From NCBI GenBank assembly GCA_902762355.1, contig CACWNR010000014.1:25474-89473 (forward strand): a stretch of 64,000 nucleotides of DNA. Direction: 5' to 3'. Origin of the DNA: an uncultured Bacteroidales bacterium (GTDB taxonomy: Bacteria; Bacteroidota; Bacteroidia; Bacteroidales; Paludibacteraceae). How positions within the stretch are numbered: position 1 is the first letter of the stretch; each line of letters opens with the position of its first letter. The notes beneath the pieces are model-generated. The model did not search any database. It saw nothing but the letters and a program-made list of their open reading frames with translations, and had not been told where the DNA came from. This document shows, piece after piece, positions 8,783 through 18,131 of the stretch. The position numbers were made by a program, and so were the translations under genes.

Positions 8783-8817
8783 TAAAATTTAAAATCAAAA
8801 ATCAAAAATCTAAAATT
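8783..8817. repeat. AT-rich 7-bp-periodic tract
   Basis: An AAATCAA-like unit repeats with small changes across the gap between prfC and the permease gene, running into the last codons of prfC. It belongs to the same dispersed class as the tracts inside cinA. Confidence 0.55.
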
Positions 8818-10321
8818 CACTTGTAAAGTGAAATTTTATATGTTTGTAATCCTGCTGTGCCATATTCAGTACATAAGCGCTGTCGGCCATGAACACGTCG
8901 CGGCCTTCTTTGTCGTACGCCATGTACTGCGCTTTGCGTTTCTTGAACATGTCCAGTTCGGCATCGTCCTCGCTCTCGATCCAGCAGGCTTTGTACATCT
9001 GCAGCGGTTGCCATTTGCACTTGGCCTGATACTCGTGCTCCAAGCGGTATTGGATCACCTCGAACTGCAGTTGTCCTACCGTTCCGATGATCTTACGTCC
9101 GTTGAGTTGGCTCACAAACAGCTGTGCCACACCCTCGTCCATCAGTTGGTTAACACCTTTCTCAAGCTGTTTTTGCTTCATCGGGTCGGCGTTGTCAATA
9201 TACTTGAACATCTCCGGCGAGAAAGAGGGGAGGCCTTTGAAATGCAGGTGCTCGCCTGCCGTGAGGGTGTCGCCTATCTTGAAGTTACCGGTATCGGGCA
9301 GACCCACTACATCGCCTGCAAACGCCTCATCAACCGTCTCTTTCTTCTGCGCCATGAAACATGTCGGCGCCGCAAAACGCATCTGCTGGTCTTTGCGTAC
9401 GTGATAGTAATAGGTGTTGCGCAGGAACTTACCCGAGCAGATCTTAAAGAACGCGATACAACTGCGGTGGTTCGGATCCATGTTCGCATGAATCTTAAAG
9501 CAGAACGCCGTGAACTTATCTTCCATCGGTTCCACCACGCGCTCTTCGGCACTTACCGCGAGCGGGGAAGGAGCATTCGCTACCAGGAAGTCCAACAACT
9601 CCTGCACACCGACTGTCTTGTAGGCTGAACCGAAGAATACCGGTGCCAACTCGCCCCGCAAGTACGCTTCTTTATCGAATTCCGGGTACACACCATCAAC
9701 CATCTCGAGGTCCTCGGCTAACTTGCCGCTAACGTCCTTTGGACGTTGGTCGAGTGCGAAGACGGATTCGAATTTCAAGCCTTGTCCGTTCGCCCATGTG
9801 ACAGGTGTTACTCGAATTTGCAACTCGCGCTCCACCTCGTCCATCAGATCGAACGGGTCTTTACCCTCACGGTCCATCTTGTTCATGAACACCATGACGG
9901 GTGTTTTGCGCATGCGGCACACCTCCATCAGACGACGTGTCTGCGTCTCTACACCCTTGGCGGAGTCGATGACCACGATGGCCGAATCGACAGCCGTCAA
10001 TGTTCTGAACGTGTCTTCCGCGAAGTCCTGGTGACCCGGGGTGTCGAGGATATTGATGTGATAGCCGCTGTAATCGAAGCCCATGACGGACGTCGCCACC
10101 GATATACCACGCTGTTTCTCGATCTCCATCCAATCGGAGGTAGCCGTCTTGCGGATCTTATTGCTCTTCACCGCACCCGCCACGTGGATAGCGCCTCCGT
10201 AGAGAAGGAGTTTCTCAGTGAGGGTCGTCTTACCCGCATCCGGGTGCGAGATGATCGCAAACGTGCGGCGTCTGAGTATTTCGTTCTGATCAGCGGAGGG
10301 TAGCATGGAACTGGTCTTCAA
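8810..10321 (-). CDS. prfC: Peptide chain release factor 3
   Basis: This 503-residue translational GTPase recycles RF1/RF2 from the ribosome. GTPase motifs are in order: HPDAGKTT (G1), the switch I region, DTPGH (G3) and NKMDREG (G4). The N-terminal region ([23 protein letters not shown]) and the insert [23 protein letters not shown] are diagnostic of RF3 as opposed to EF-G. It overlaps the end of pheT by 32 bp. A start at the sixth codon (Met at 10306) is possible and would still overlap, so translation is probably coupled to pheT. The 3' end runs into an AT-rich tract. Confidence 0.96.
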   Translation of the reverse strand: MKTSSMLPSADQNEILRRRTFAIISHPDAGKTTLTEKLLLYGGAIHVAGAVKSNKIRKTATSDWMEIEKQRGISVATSVMGFDYSGYHINILDTPGHQDFAEDTFRTLTAVDSAIVVIDSAKGVETQTRRLMEVCRMRKTPVMVFMNKMDREGKDPFDLMDEVERELQIRVTPVTWANGQGLKFESVFALDQRPKDVSGKLAEDLEMVDGVYPEFDKEAYLRGELAPVFFGSAYKTVGVQELLDFLVANAPSPLAVSAEERVVEPMEDKFTAFCFKIHANMDPNHRSCIAFFKICSGKFLRNTYYYHVRKDQQMRFAAPTCFMAQKKETVDEAFAGDVVGLPDTGNFKIGDTLTAGEHLHFKGLPSFSPEMFKYIDNADPMKQKQLEKGVNQLMDEGVAQLFVSQLNGRKIIGTVGQLQFEVIQYRLEHEYQAKCKWQPLQMYKACWIESEDDAELDMFKKRKAQYMAYDKEGRDVFMADSAYVLNMAQQDYKHIKFHFTSEF

Positions 10322-12782
10322 AGGCCTTCTTCAGGCGGTTCATGACATTCTCTATCTGCGTATCCTTCAGCGTGTTCTCCGCGTCTTGGAGGATGAAACT
10401 CAGGGCGTAGGATTTCTTACCTTCCTCGAGGTTCTTGCCTTCATAGACATCGAACAGGAACACGTTCTTAAGCAGTTTCTTCTCTGTGCCGAAAGCGGCA
10501 CGCGCCAAATCAGCAAACTCGACGTTCTTATCCACGAGCAGCGCGAAGTCACGCTTCACTTCCGGATATTTCGGCAGGTCGTTGATAACGGCCTTGTATT
10601 GTTTGTTCTGTTTGAGCAGCGCTTTCCAATCGAGGTCGGCGTAGAAGACCTCCTGATCGATATCGAACGCCTTGAGTTGCTTGCGAGCCACGATACCGAT
10701 ATAGCCGAGTGCCTTACCGTTAGCGGCTTTGAGCACCAGACCATCGGCGAACAACTCGTTCTCCAGACGCTCTACGGTCACCTTTGCCAGATCCACACCC
10801 AAGCGCAAGAAGATATTGTTCACGTACGCGTGGAGCTGATAGAACGAAGTCTTCTCCTCTTTGCGCACCCAAGTCTGTGCGGCTTTGTTACCTGTCAACC
10901 AGAGTCCGAGATGCGGCTCCTCGCTATAGGCACGCAACGGATCTTCGTCGTTGCCTTCACGCACGGCGGCGTTAAAATGATAGCAATTACCGAACTCATA
11001 GAACTTCAGGTCGTTGTTCTTGCGGTTCGCGTTACGGGCAATCGATTCGAGTCCACCGAAGAGTAGGGTCTGACGCATTACGCCCAAATCCTGACTCAGC
11101 GGGTTCATGATCTTCACGCAGTTGGCCAACGGCAGCTGCTCGAGCGGTTCGTAATAGCTAACCTTCGTCAGCGAGTTATTGAGGATCTCGTTGAAGCCTT
11201 GTGCCGTCAACTGCTCGGCTATCTTGCGACGCAGTTTCTCCGGATCGGGTTTGACACCGTATGCCAGGCTGGTGTTCAGTTTGTCCGGGAACTCGACATT
11301 GTCGTAGCCGTATATACGAAGTATATCTTCCACTACATCGCACTCACGCTGTACGTCCACGCGGTAACGCGGAACAGCGAGTTGCCAGATCGAGCCGTTC
11401 TTGCTAATAATCTCTATCTCCAGCGCCTTGAGAATGGTCTCGATGTTGTCCTCACCGATAGCCTTACCAATCAGGCTGTTCACACGCTGGATATCGATCG
11501 TTACGTCCCACGGAGCAAAAGGTCTCTCTCCCGTAACCCGTAACCCGTCACCGTTAACCGTGTCCGTGATCTCCATCGCGATCTGTCCGCCGGCTACTTC
11601 TTGGATGAGTAGGGCAGCACGTTTGAGTACGTAGATCGTGTTGTTCGGATCACAACCGCGCTCGTAACGGAACGAGGCGTCGGTTTGGAGCTGATGGCGA
11701 CGGCTGGTCTTACGGATGGTCACAGGATCGAAGTAAGCGCTCTCGAGGAACACATTCTTCGTGTGCTCAGTAACACCGCTCTCCAGACCACCGAACACAC
11801 CTGCGATACACATCGCTTCGTCGCTGTTGGCAATCATCAGATCGTGGTCATTCATCTCGCGCTCTACGCCGTCCAGCGTGACGAATTTCTCGCCTTGGCG
11901 GGCGTAGCGTACATGGATCTCGTGGTTTTTGATCTTATCGGCATCGAACGCGTGCAGCGCCTGGCCGCACTCATGCAGCACGAAGTTCGTCACATCGACG
12001 ATGTTATTGATCGGACGCAGACCGATAGCCAGCAGGCTGTTCTTGAGCCATTCCGGCGACTCCTTGATCTCCACACCCTTAATGCTCACGCCCGAATAAC
12101 GCGGACAGGCATCCGGTGCTTCAACCGTCACTTTGATCGGCAGGTCTGAATTCTGAATACTGAATCCTTCTACGCTCGGCTTCGTCAGCGCGATATGCTG
12201 TCCATGCGCCTGATAATAAGCGTACAAATCGCGTGCTACACCATAATGCGAAGCGGCGTCTGAGCGGTTAGGAGTGATATCCACCTCGATGATCGTATCG
12301 TTCTCGATGTGGTAGTAGTCGGCTGCTTTCATGCCCACCGGCGTATCGGCCGGCAGCACGATGATACCCGCGTGGTCAGTACCTACACCGATCTCATCTT
12401 CCGCACAGATCATACCCCAGCTCTCCTCGCCGCGCAGTTTGCCTTTCTTGATGGTAAACGACTCGTCGCCGTCATAGAGCACAGTACCCACAGTCGCTAC
12501 AATCACTTTTTGTCCCGCAGCTACGTTGGGTGCACCGCAAACGATCGGCAGCGGTTCTGCCTCACCGACGTTCACTTTGGTGATATGCAAATGATCGGAA
12601 TTAGGGTGGGGTTCACAGGTCAGCACTTCGCCTACTACCAGACCTTTAAGCCCGCCCTTGATGGTCTCTACTTCTTCCACTGTTCCTACCTCGAGACCGA
12701 TAGAAGTCAGGATTTTCGCTACTGTCTCTGCATCATCTTGCAACGCAATGTAGCGCTTTAACCACTTGTACGAAATATTCAT
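10290..12782 (-). CDS. pheT: Phenylalanyl-tRNA synthetase beta subunit
   Basis: The 830 residues cover all PheT domains: an N-terminal part ([12 protein letters not shown]), a tRNA-binding EMAP/OB domain (about 40-150; [17 protein letters not shown]), B3/B4 editing, B5, a core, and a C-terminal FDX-ACB anticodon-binding domain ([17 protein letters not shown]). It pairs with PheS, which is not in the window, as is common in Bacteroidota. Two stretches, near residues 205-213 (FSIQNSDLP) and 407-420 (NGDGLRVTG), are encoded by 7-bp-periodic DNA tracts like those found between genes here. A clear promoter lies 76 bp upstream. Confidence 0.97.
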   Translation of the reverse strand: MNISYKWLKRYIALQDDAETVAKILTSIGLEVGTVEEVETIKGGLKGLVVGEVLTCEPHPNSDHLHITKVNVGEAEPLPIVCGAPNVAAGQKVIVATVGTVLYDGDESFTIKKGKLRGEESWGMICAEDEIGVGTDHAGIIVLPADTPVGMKAADYYHIENDTIIEVDITPNRSDAASHYGVARDLYAYYQAHGQHIALTKPSVEGFSIQNSDLPIKVTVEAPDACPRYSGVSIKGVEIKESPEWLKNSLLAIGLRPINNIVDVTNFVLHECGQALHAFDADKIKNHEIHVRYARQGEKFVTLDGVEREMNDHDLMIANSDEAMCIAGVFGGLESGVTEHTKNVFLESAYFDPVTIRKTSRRHQLQTDASFRYERGCDPNNTIYVLKRAALLIQEVAGGQIAMEITDTVNGDGLRVTGERPFAPWDVTIDIQRVNSLIGKAIGEDNIETILKALEIEIISKNGSIWQLAVPRYRVDVQRECDVVEDILRIYGYDNVEFPDKLNTSLAYGVKPDPEKLRRKIAEQLTAQGFNEILNNSLTKVSYYEPLEQLPLANCVKIMNPLSQDLGVMRQTLLFGGLESIARNANRKNNDLKFYEFGNCYHFNAAVREGNDEDPLRAYSEEPHLGLWLTGNKAAQTWVRKEEKTSFYQLHAYVNNIFLRLGVDLAKVTVERLENELFADGLVLKAANGKALGYIGIVARKQLKAFDIDQEVFYADLDWKALLKQNKQYKAVINDLPKYPEVKRDFALLVDKNVEFADLARAAFGTEKKLLKNVFLFDVYEGKNLEEGKKSYALSFILQDAENTLKDTQIENVMNRLKKAFEDQFHATLR
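11530..11560. repeat. 7-bp-periodic tract inside pheT (b)
   Basis: A TAACCCG heptamer repeats about four times with small changes (TAACCCG, TAACCCG, TCACCG, TTAACCG). It is read in frame on the minus strand as NGDGLRVTG. The same kind of unit stands in the gap before mntP. Confidence 0.7.
12146..12167. repeat. 7-bp-periodic tract inside pheT (a)
   Basis: On the minus strand the unit ATTCAGN repeats three times and encodes FSIQNSD. It falls in the loop before the B3/B4 domain. Confidence 0.65.
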
Positions 12783-12857
12783 ATCTTGTATTACTTTTAT
12801 GCTTTTTCCCTCTCCGAAAGGTTATCCGGGTGTCGAGTCATTCTACAAAATTCCGCG

Positions 12858-12888
12858 CAAAATTACTACTTTTTTTTGACATACGCAA
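12858..12888 (-). promoter_or_regulatory. Promoter of the pheT operon
   Basis: Minus-strand TTG (12888-12886), a 20-bp spacer, and TAATTTTG (12865-12858). The first 20 bases are identical to those of the rplM promoter (TTGCGTATGTCAAAAAAAAG). The start point would lie near 12850, about 70 nt before pheT. Confidence 0.82.
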
Positions 12889-12942
12889 GCGCCCGCGCGT
12901 TTTTCTTTACATTTTTTCTTCGCCCGCTTTCTTGTAAGACTC

Positions 12943-13094
12943 GGCCATAGGCGGTTTAGGCCTTCGTTGTCCGCCCTCTATGTGCGGACATTCGCCCTCG
13001 TTCGGGCTCAATGCGGATGTAGCCCATGCGGCATGTATGTCCATTCCGGCGGATTGCATCCGCCTTTTCGTCTATTGCTCCGCCTGAGAGGCGG
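12943..13094. other. Cluster of short GC-rich hairpins between pheT and the 13.1 kb gene
   Basis: The gap holds no convincing ORF but at least five small inverted repeats: GGCC 12943-12946 with 12959-12962; GTCCGC 12969-12974 with GCGGAC 12984-12989; GCCC 12994-12997 with 13004-13007; GGCGGAT 13048-13054 with ATCCGCC 13058-13064, then TTTT; and CCGCCT 13080-13085 with AGGCGG 13089-13094. On the plus strand 13048-13068 reads like an intrinsic terminator. As a whole this could be the 3' end of the minus-strand gene or a folded RNA; its role is unknown. Confidence 0.5.
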
Positions 13095-13119
13095 CCGGCT
13101 TTGTTTGTTATGCGGAATA

Positions 13120-13542
13120 TTATTCTGCTTCTTTCCGCTCCTTTAGTAATACCATCCGTACGAACACGGGAAACATCCCGTAAACGACCTTCTCTGTCCG
13201 TCCTTCATTCAAAAACGCATCGCACCCGCCCTTGAACTGTGCATTCCATCGTGCTCGTAGCTCTGCATACCTTGGATGACTCGTGTTCTTGATGATCGCA
13301 CTCGCCTCACGACATACCTCACGCCAAATCCCGGCTTGCGCCTCTTCCGCTGCTGTTCTCGGCCGGTATTTGTAGTCGCGCTTTCTCAAACGATAAAACT
13401 CTTGAGGCCCCATCGCTACAATGTGTCCTTCTTCATCGCGGTAACTCTTGATGCGCATTACCATATGTGAATTCGGGTTTCCTTGCCCGCTCACTTTCCC
13501 TCGCAGGATATCCAATCCCGCACTTAATTCTGCTTTTGACAT
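13120..13542 (-). CDS. Unrecognised conserved-looking protein (140 aa)
   Basis: I do not recognise the family. The product is soluble, basic and without signal peptide or membrane span. It starts MSKAELSAGLDILRGK, continues NPNSHMVMRIKSYRDEEG and has a helical, charged C-terminal half with an RPRTAAEEAQAG segment. Codon use fits the neighbours and no frame on the other strand is better. It has its own promoter (13786-13817) and a leader of about 240 nt. Just before the ATG lie five perfect copies of an 8-bp repeat, which suggests expression that can vary. The hairpin cluster at 12943-13094 follows its stop. Confidence 0.65.
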   Translation of the reverse strand: MSKAELSAGLDILRGKVSGQGNPNSHMVMRIKSYRDEEGHIVAMGPQEFYRLRKRDYKYRPRTAAEEAQAGIWREVCREASAIIKNTSHPRYAELRARWNAQFKGGCDAFLNEGRTEKVVYGMFPVFVRMVLLKERKEAE

Positions 13543-13550
13543 AAAATTTA

Positions 13551-13590
13551 TATTTTCTTATTTTCTTATTTTCTTATTTTCTTATTTTCT
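13551..13590. repeat. Octanucleotide repeat (TATTTTCT)x5 just upstream of a start codon
   Basis: Five perfect tandem copies of an 8-bp unit end 8 bp before the ATG of the minus-strand gene at 13542. Gain or loss of a unit would move upstream signals by 8 bp without changing the protein. Confidence 0.9.
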
Positions 13591-13785
13591 CTTACTCCTA
13601 ACCTCTAACCCTGTATTTCTTACCTATATATCATTGATTATTCTTTAATAAATCTTTAGTGATTATTTAATGATAATTTAATGTTTCATTAGTGATTCAC
13701 ATAATTGTAAGCATACAACACTATACTATCACAATACGTTTACAATTCTTTTTTATCTACTATGCTGAAAATCTTATTTTGGCTG
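13591..13785 (-). other. AT-rich leader of the 13.1 kb gene
   Basis: No ORF. From the promoter to the octamer repeat the stretch holds several loosely repeated ATTAAA/ATCA words (13640-13690) and a short CTAACC-like tract (13594-13612). Confidence 0.45.
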
Positions 13786-13817
13786 CAAATTTACAACAAA
13801 AAATCGACATATGCAAA
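13786..13817 (-). promoter_or_regulatory. Promoter for the 13.1 kb gene
   Basis: Minus-strand TTTG (13817-13814), 20-bp spacer, TAAATTTG (13793-13786). It overlaps the hairpin that probably ends glycan cluster 1. Confidence 0.75.
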
Positions 13818-13827
13818 TATATGCCGA
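13797..13827 (-). terminator. Intrinsic terminator of glycan cluster 1
   Basis: On the minus strand a 9-bp stem with one G-U pair (13827-13819 with 13812-13804, loop ATTTGC) is followed by six T. It sits 30 bp after the last small ORF and shares sequence with the next promoter. Confidence 0.7.
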
Positions 13828-13858
13828 CTTTTTGCAAGTTTTCTTGTATTTTTCTACC

Positions 13859-14068
13859 TTATTCGATAGCAGCTTTCTCTTGGAGGTGTTGCTCTTTGCG
13901 GGCGGCGCGGTTGCGTTTGATGGTGGTGTAATAACCGAAGCCAGCCATAGGATGTCGCCATTCTTCGTCTTCGATACGTTCCAACTCGGCATTTTCTTTA
14001 CTGCGTAGTTTGAACTCTTGACACCAGAAACGGATGTCAGATAAAAGTCGTTTTGTGTATTTGAACAT
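13859..14068 (-). CDS. Small unrecognised protein at the end of glycan cluster 1 (69 aa)
   Basis: The ORF starts 7 bp after the stop of the last glycosyltransferase and is followed by a terminator, so it fits as the last gene of the operon. The product (MFKYTKRLLSDIRFWCQEF ...) is highly charged and probably helical. It has a GFGYY patch and no signal peptide or membrane span. Function is unknown. GC content is higher than in the glycosyltransferase genes, closer to the core genome. It could be a spurious ORF, but spacing, length and amino-acid make-up favour a gene. Confidence 0.55.
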   Translation of the reverse strand: MFKYTKRLLSDIRFWCQEFKLRSKENAELERIEDEEWRHPMAGFGYYTTIKRNRAARKEQHLQEKAAIE

Positions 14069-14075
14069 AGTTGTA

Positions 14076-15122
14076 TTATTTTTTCAGTTTCACATATAGT
14101 TGGTATGCTATTAACAGGCAAGAATTGGTGAGGATTGAGAGATACTCGTGACGAAAGCCAAGACGTGCCAATTTACTCCAACCGTAGGCATATTTGTACA
14201 TGCGCGGATCGGTGTACATAACTCGTCGGTTGACGTGAGAATCAATGCGTTTGTAATACCGAACAATATCGGCTGGAGTATTCAGTTTGAACAGGCGTTT
14301 GAGTGACATGGTTACATTGTGGATTGCTCCTTCAAGGATTCCGTCCGCAAATTGTTGGATGCCATCATCCGTGCGTTTATGCGAATCAATATCTTGTTGA
14401 ATAGTGGTATAGAAAGCCAACATGCGTGAACCTAACAGGAAGTAGTCTGCCTGATTCTTGTAACTTGTGCTATGCGTGGTAGATCCTTCACGATAGTAAG
14501 CTATATAGCCAAGTTCTTGAGAATATGCTATTCTTTGAGCGTAATAGAGATGTACAACCACGAAGTCAGAATCTTCATACAATGCACCTTCAGTAAATGG
14601 ATAATTAACTTCTTGCAGATACTCGTTTTTATAAATATAACCCCAAGGAGCGGAACACCAATAGGCATGCTTGTTCTGCATTTCCACTCCAGAGAATATC
14701 TCATTCTTGGTAAAGGATAATTTCTCGGCTTCGGAAGTTATAACCCTTTGTTCGTTGACAGAGGCAAAGTGAAAGGCTGTCATATCGGTGTTTTGTTCTT
14801 TTGCCAAACGAATAGCAGATACAATGCCTTCTGCTACCGCATCGTCGCTATCGACGAAACAGATATATTCTCCTTTCGCGACGGAAATTCCTCTGTTGCG
14901 TGCGGCTCCTTGACGATTGTTTTTCGGTTGACGAAGGAGCGTAATGTTTGGATGTTGCGATTGGTATTCAAAAACTATGTCGTAGGTGTCATCCATGCTG
15001 CAATCATCTACGAAGATTACTTCAAACTCGAATTGTTTTAGCGACAGTGCATATATGCTATCCAGACAGCGCCTTACCGTGTGCGCGGAGTTATAGGACG
15101 GTATGATGAAAGAGACTAACAT
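14076..15122 (-). CDS. Family 2 glycosyltransferase
   Basis: The 348-residue protein has a GT-A fold start (LVSFIIPSYNSAHTVRRCLDSI), the nucleotide-binding VDDCSMDD and the metal-binding DSDDA (VDSDDAVAEG). It would add one sugar from a nucleotide-sugar to the lipid-linked glycan at the cytoplasmic face of the inner membrane. Donor and acceptor cannot be read. Its start overlaps the preceding glycosyltransferase gene by 7 bp. The C-terminal 90 residues are basic (YAYGWSKLARLGF), likely a membrane-associating part. Codon use is AT-rich. Confidence 0.88.
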   Translation of the reverse strand: MLVSFIIPSYNSAHTVRRCLDSIYALSLKQFEFEVIFVDDCSMDDTYDIVFEYQSQHPNITLLRQPKNNRQGAARNRGISVAKGEYICFVDSDDAVAEGIVSAIRLAKEQNTDMTAFHFASVNEQRVITSEAEKLSFTKNEIFSGVEMQNKHAYWCSAPWGYIYKNEYLQEVNYPFTEGALYEDSDFVVVHLYYAQRIAYSQELGYIAYYREGSTTHSTSYKNQADYFLLGSRMLAFYTTIQQDIDSHKRTDDGIQQFADGILEGAIHNVTMSLKRLFKLNTPADIVRYYKRIDSHVNRRVMYTDPRMYKYAYGWSKLARLGFRHEYLSILTNSCLLIAYQLYVKLKK

Positions 15123-16291
15123 GTTGTGTTGAGTAAACTTTGTTTGACTATTTCATTAAATGCTTTGCGTGAGAAGTTGGCTTTCATGGCAGAATAGGCT
15201 TTTGTCGCTATGTCATGATTTTGTTTCTCGTCATTCAGAAGAGCGACAACTTTTTCTGCAAAGGCAGCATCATCTTCTGCGATAAGGATTTCTTTGTTAT
15301 CGGCAAAGTACTCGCTAAAACCGCGTACTCCGTATGTTGTTGTAACACACGGACGCCGCATTTGCATTGCTTCTAATACTTTGATGTTTGTTCCTGCACC
15401 TCCATAAATGGGAACTACCACGATGCGGGCTTCTCGATATTCATCTTTCAGATCTTCTACGAAGCCCATATATTTCACACCTTTTATCTCGCTCCACTTG
15501 TCTAAATAGGCTTGTTGGTTACAACCTCCGACTAAATGCAATTCTACATTCAGAATTTGTTGGCGTATCAAAGGGAATACGTTTTCTACAAACTTGTCCA
15601 CTCCTTGCGCATTAGGACCATAACTCATATTACCCACGAACAAGAGACGCGGATTCGTTTGAGTGTATTTGACAAGAGGTAAATCGTATTCGTAAAATGG
15701 AATATTAGGAAGATATGCTGAGTTCTTGTAGGTTGCTTGCGCAGGATTTGCATAAAACGTAAATCGGCAAGCACGCTGGATTTTATCCACCACCTTCTCA
15801 ATAATAGCAACGCGATAGCGATGGTACATCCTATTGCGCCATGTACGAGAGGTGCGCGCAGCCGTGCGCTCCACATCACAAGGATTGTCATCCACATCTA
15901 TTACAAGAATGTTCGCAAACTCCAATAATCCGCACCTCATTGCTTCCGGAATATACCGACAGACAATGAGATCGTAATTGCCTTTGTGGATGAATTCTTT
16001 GACTATCTTCGCACAGCGTTTGTTTTTCGGGAACATGGCATAAGGATTGAGAGGAGATAGCATCCGCAAGAATTTCATTACACGTCCCTCTTTTTGATTT
16101 TCGATAGGAACAGAGTCTGAATATAATACCGTACAATCCTCGCGATTAGATGTTACTCCATCTACGAATGATATAATATCGACATGTCCTAATTGAGCAC
16201 AGGCTTCAAAGAGTAAGTTAGTTCGTTGTGTTGAACCCCAGCCGGTTCCTTCTAACGGATTGAACGAGGGAGATACAAATAGGATGTTCAT
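15116..16291 (-). CDS. Family 4 glycosyltransferase
   Basis: The 391 residues form a GT-B protein: an N-terminal acceptor domain (MNILFVSPSFNPLEGTGWGSTQR) and a C-terminal donor domain. The donor domain carries LLFVGNMSYGPNAQGVDKFVENVFP and the signature GGAGTNIKVLEAMQMRRPCVTT. It acts in the cytoplasm on the growing surface glycan; the sugar is unknown. It sits 6 bp after one glycosyltransferase gene and overlaps the next by 7 bp, so it is within a tight operon. The similar length and layout to WbuB/RfaB-like enzymes support the call. Confidence 0.88.
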   Translation of the reverse strand: MNILFVSPSFNPLEGTGWGSTQRTNLLFEACAQLGHVDIISFVDGVTSNREDCTVLYSDSVPIENQKEGRVMKFLRMLSPLNPYAMFPKNKRCAKIVKEFIHKGNYDLIVCRYIPEAMRCGLLEFANILVIDVDDNPCDVERTAARTSRTWRNRMYHRYRVAIIEKVVDKIQRACRFTFYANPAQATYKNSAYLPNIPFYEYDLPLVKYTQTNPRLLFVGNMSYGPNAQGVDKFVENVFPLIRQQILNVELHLVGGCNQQAYLDKWSEIKGVKYMGFVEDLKDEYREARIVVVPIYGGAGTNIKVLEAMQMRRPCVTTTYGVRGFSEYFADNKEILIAEDDAAFAEKVVALLNDEKQNHDIATKAYSAMKANFSRKAFNEIVKQSLLNTTC

Positions 16292-16297
16292 ATGCTT

Positions 16298-17221
16298 TTA
16301 AATTAGTATTCCAAAATGTCTTTCCAAACTACCGATTAACCACAACATGTATTTATCAAAACGACCATGAGAATAACCATCTTGCCATTGATTCAAGATG
16401 TCTTCTCTTATTTGCTCGTTGTCAAGATTCGCTATTCGGTATCTTGAGATATGAGAGGCATAGGCTATATACTTTTCTATACTATTCAAATGGTGCTTTG
16501 AATTAATATATTCGTACACGCGTCTGTCTTCTTTAGCAGTTATTCCTTTGGATAATTTTGTCCCCGTAACGGACTTTACACTTTGGCGCCAGAAAGCAAG
16601 ATTCTTATTTACTTTGACTACATTTCCACAAGCTGCGACTTCACTCCAAAACTGATAATCGCCAGTACTTTGATAGGTTTGATAGGCATTAGAAACAAAA
16701 GGTAATACGGATCTTTTAAAGATAGCTCCGCTTGCATTGTGTATATCACAGAAACGAGCCATTCTTCTCCGCACAAAGCGTTTACCGTTATAGTATCTAT
16801 TCTCCCATTCCTTTGATTGCGAGATGATATTGTTCTCTTCATCGCACATTATATAATTACTATGCGCGACAACTACATCTTTGTGTTTTAGGCATTCGTT
16901 CATTAATTGTTCTAGAAAATCATTTGTGCAGTAGTCATCGCTTTCTGCGATCCAGATCCATTCACCCTTTGCCAGGTTGAATCCCCTTTCCCACTGTTTA
17001 AACGTAGAACCGGAATTTGTCTCGTTTACGACAATCTGTGACAAATGAGGATTGTCTTTATAACGATTGATAACATCCAGACTATTATCCGTTGATTTAT
17101 CATCGAGGATAATTACCTCGAAGTTAAGGTAAGTCTGACTAAAGACACTATTCAACCGTTGCTCTAAATATTGAGCATGGTTGAAATTTGGGATAATAAC
17201 TGATACTAATTGTTTATTCAT
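16298..17221 (-). CDS. Family 2 glycosyltransferase
   Basis: This is a 307-residue GT-A enzyme with SVIIPNFNHAQYLEQRLNSVFSQTY, LDDKSTDNS and the metal-binding AESDDYCTNDFLEQLM. The block TGDYQFWSEVAACG is the usual acceptor-side helix of this family. It lies between two other glycosyltransferase genes, overlaps the upstream one by 4 bp (ATGA) and probably makes one linkage of the cluster 1 repeat unit. Specificity is unknown. The gene is clearly richer in A+T than the housekeeping genes of the window, which suggests that the cluster was gained by transfer. Confidence 0.88.
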   Translation of the reverse strand: MNKQLVSVIIPNFNHAQYLEQRLNSVFSQTYLNFEVIILDDKSTDNSLDVINRYKDNPHLSQIVVNETNSGSTFKQWERGFNLAKGEWIWIAESDDYCTNDFLEQLMNECLKHKDVVVAHSNYIMCDEENNIISQSKEWENRYYNGKRFVRRRMARFCDIHNASGAIFKRSVLPFVSNAYQTYQSTGDYQFWSEVAACGNVVKVNKNLAFWRQSVKSVTGTKLSKGITAKEDRRVYEYINSKHHLNSIEKYIAYASHISRYRIANLDNEQIREDILNQWQDGYSHGRFDKYMLWLIGSLERHFGILI

Positions 17222-18120
17222 TGTTGCGTCTTATTACCTATTCCTGTCAATTTCTTATATAAAAACACTATCACGCGCCAAATGAATGCGTTATCGTGTA
17301 TAGATTTTTCCGCTTGCAACAATTTCAGTACTGCATCTTTCTTATCACCTTGTCTATAAAAGTAAGGGAAACGATAATACTTATATAGCAAAGCCTCCGA
17401 TTTAATGAACACAGCTGATTTTACTGATGATGTTGATAAAGCAGTTTCACTCACGCGATATTTTACCAAAACCTTATCAATAAAATGAAATTTCACTCCT
17501 GCTCGGATGAGATTAATCCACTTCGGCCAATCTTCCAATAATGGAATACGTTCGTCATTGGTCACTCCAATCTGTTTTATGTACTCTCTATTATAAAACG
17601 CAGTAGTGGAAGGGATACAATTCCCACCAAAAATCATTCGGCTCAATTGCTCTTCTTGCGTCAATGAAAAAAATGTATAATCAAAATTATTATTTATCTT
17701 TTTGCAGTATTCTGTATTCGCTCCAAATGCATCATGTTTAGCAAAAAGATATTGTGTGTCAGGATGCTTAATTATATAACTAACACACTCTGTTACACAG
17801 TTTGGCAGCATAATATCATCACCATCGAAATCCTTAATCCATTCACCTTTACACGCATTAAAAGCCCTGTTGTAATTAGCACTTACTCCGGTATTGGTAG
17901 GAACAGTTATGATTTCACAACGCACAAATCTCTCTTTACGATCATCAATCCATTTTTCGCATATTGATACAGTTTCATCCTTCGAATGGTCATCGCTGAT
18001 AATTAACTCTATATTTTGATAAGTCTGAGCATAAACACTATCGAGTGTTTCGCTAATGGTTTTTGATGAATTGTATGTAACTATAGCTACAGACACTAAT
18101 GGCTCATATACTTTTTCCAT
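17218..18120 (-). CDS. Family 2 glycosyltransferase
   Basis: The 300-residue enzyme shows VSVAIVTYNSSKTISETLDSVYAQTY, ISDDHSKDETV and DFDGDDIMLPNCVTECV, the GT-A nucleotide and metal sites. The C-terminal third (KDAVLKLLQAEKSIHDNAFIWRVIVFLYKKL) is an amphipathic membrane-facing end. It overlaps the next glycosyltransferase gene by 4 bp, so the order of these genes is fixed in one transcript. The sugar cannot be predicted. Confidence 0.88.
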   Translation of the reverse strand: MEKVYEPLVSVAIVTYNSSKTISETLDSVYAQTYQNIELIISDDHSKDETVSICEKWIDDRKERFVRCEIITVPTNTGVSANYNRAFNACKGEWIKDFDGDDIMLPNCVTECVSYIIKHPDTQYLFAKHDAFGANTEYCKKINNNFDYTFFSLTQEEQLSRMIFGGNCIPSTTAFYNREYIKQIGVTNDERIPLLEDWPKWINLIRAGVKFHFIDKVLVKYRVSETALSTSSVKSAVFIKSEALLYKYYRFPYFYRQGDKKDAVLKLLQAEKSIHDNAFIWRVIVFLYKKLTGIGNKTQQ

Positions 18121-18131
18121 AATAATATGTG

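Noticed and set aside
7481-8785. Long open frame (434 codons) on the plus strand opposite the nucleoside permease gene
   Set aside because: Its product is a charged, low-complexity sequence without any fold signal, while the other strand encodes a clear 12-span permease. It is a shadow caused by codon bias, as are similar frames opposite gyrA, prfC and pheT.
13774-14121. 115-codon minus-strand frame overlapping the small ORF at 13859
   Set aside because: It begins inside the last glycosyltransferase gene in another frame and runs over the operon terminator and the next promoter; the 69-codon frame has better position and composition.
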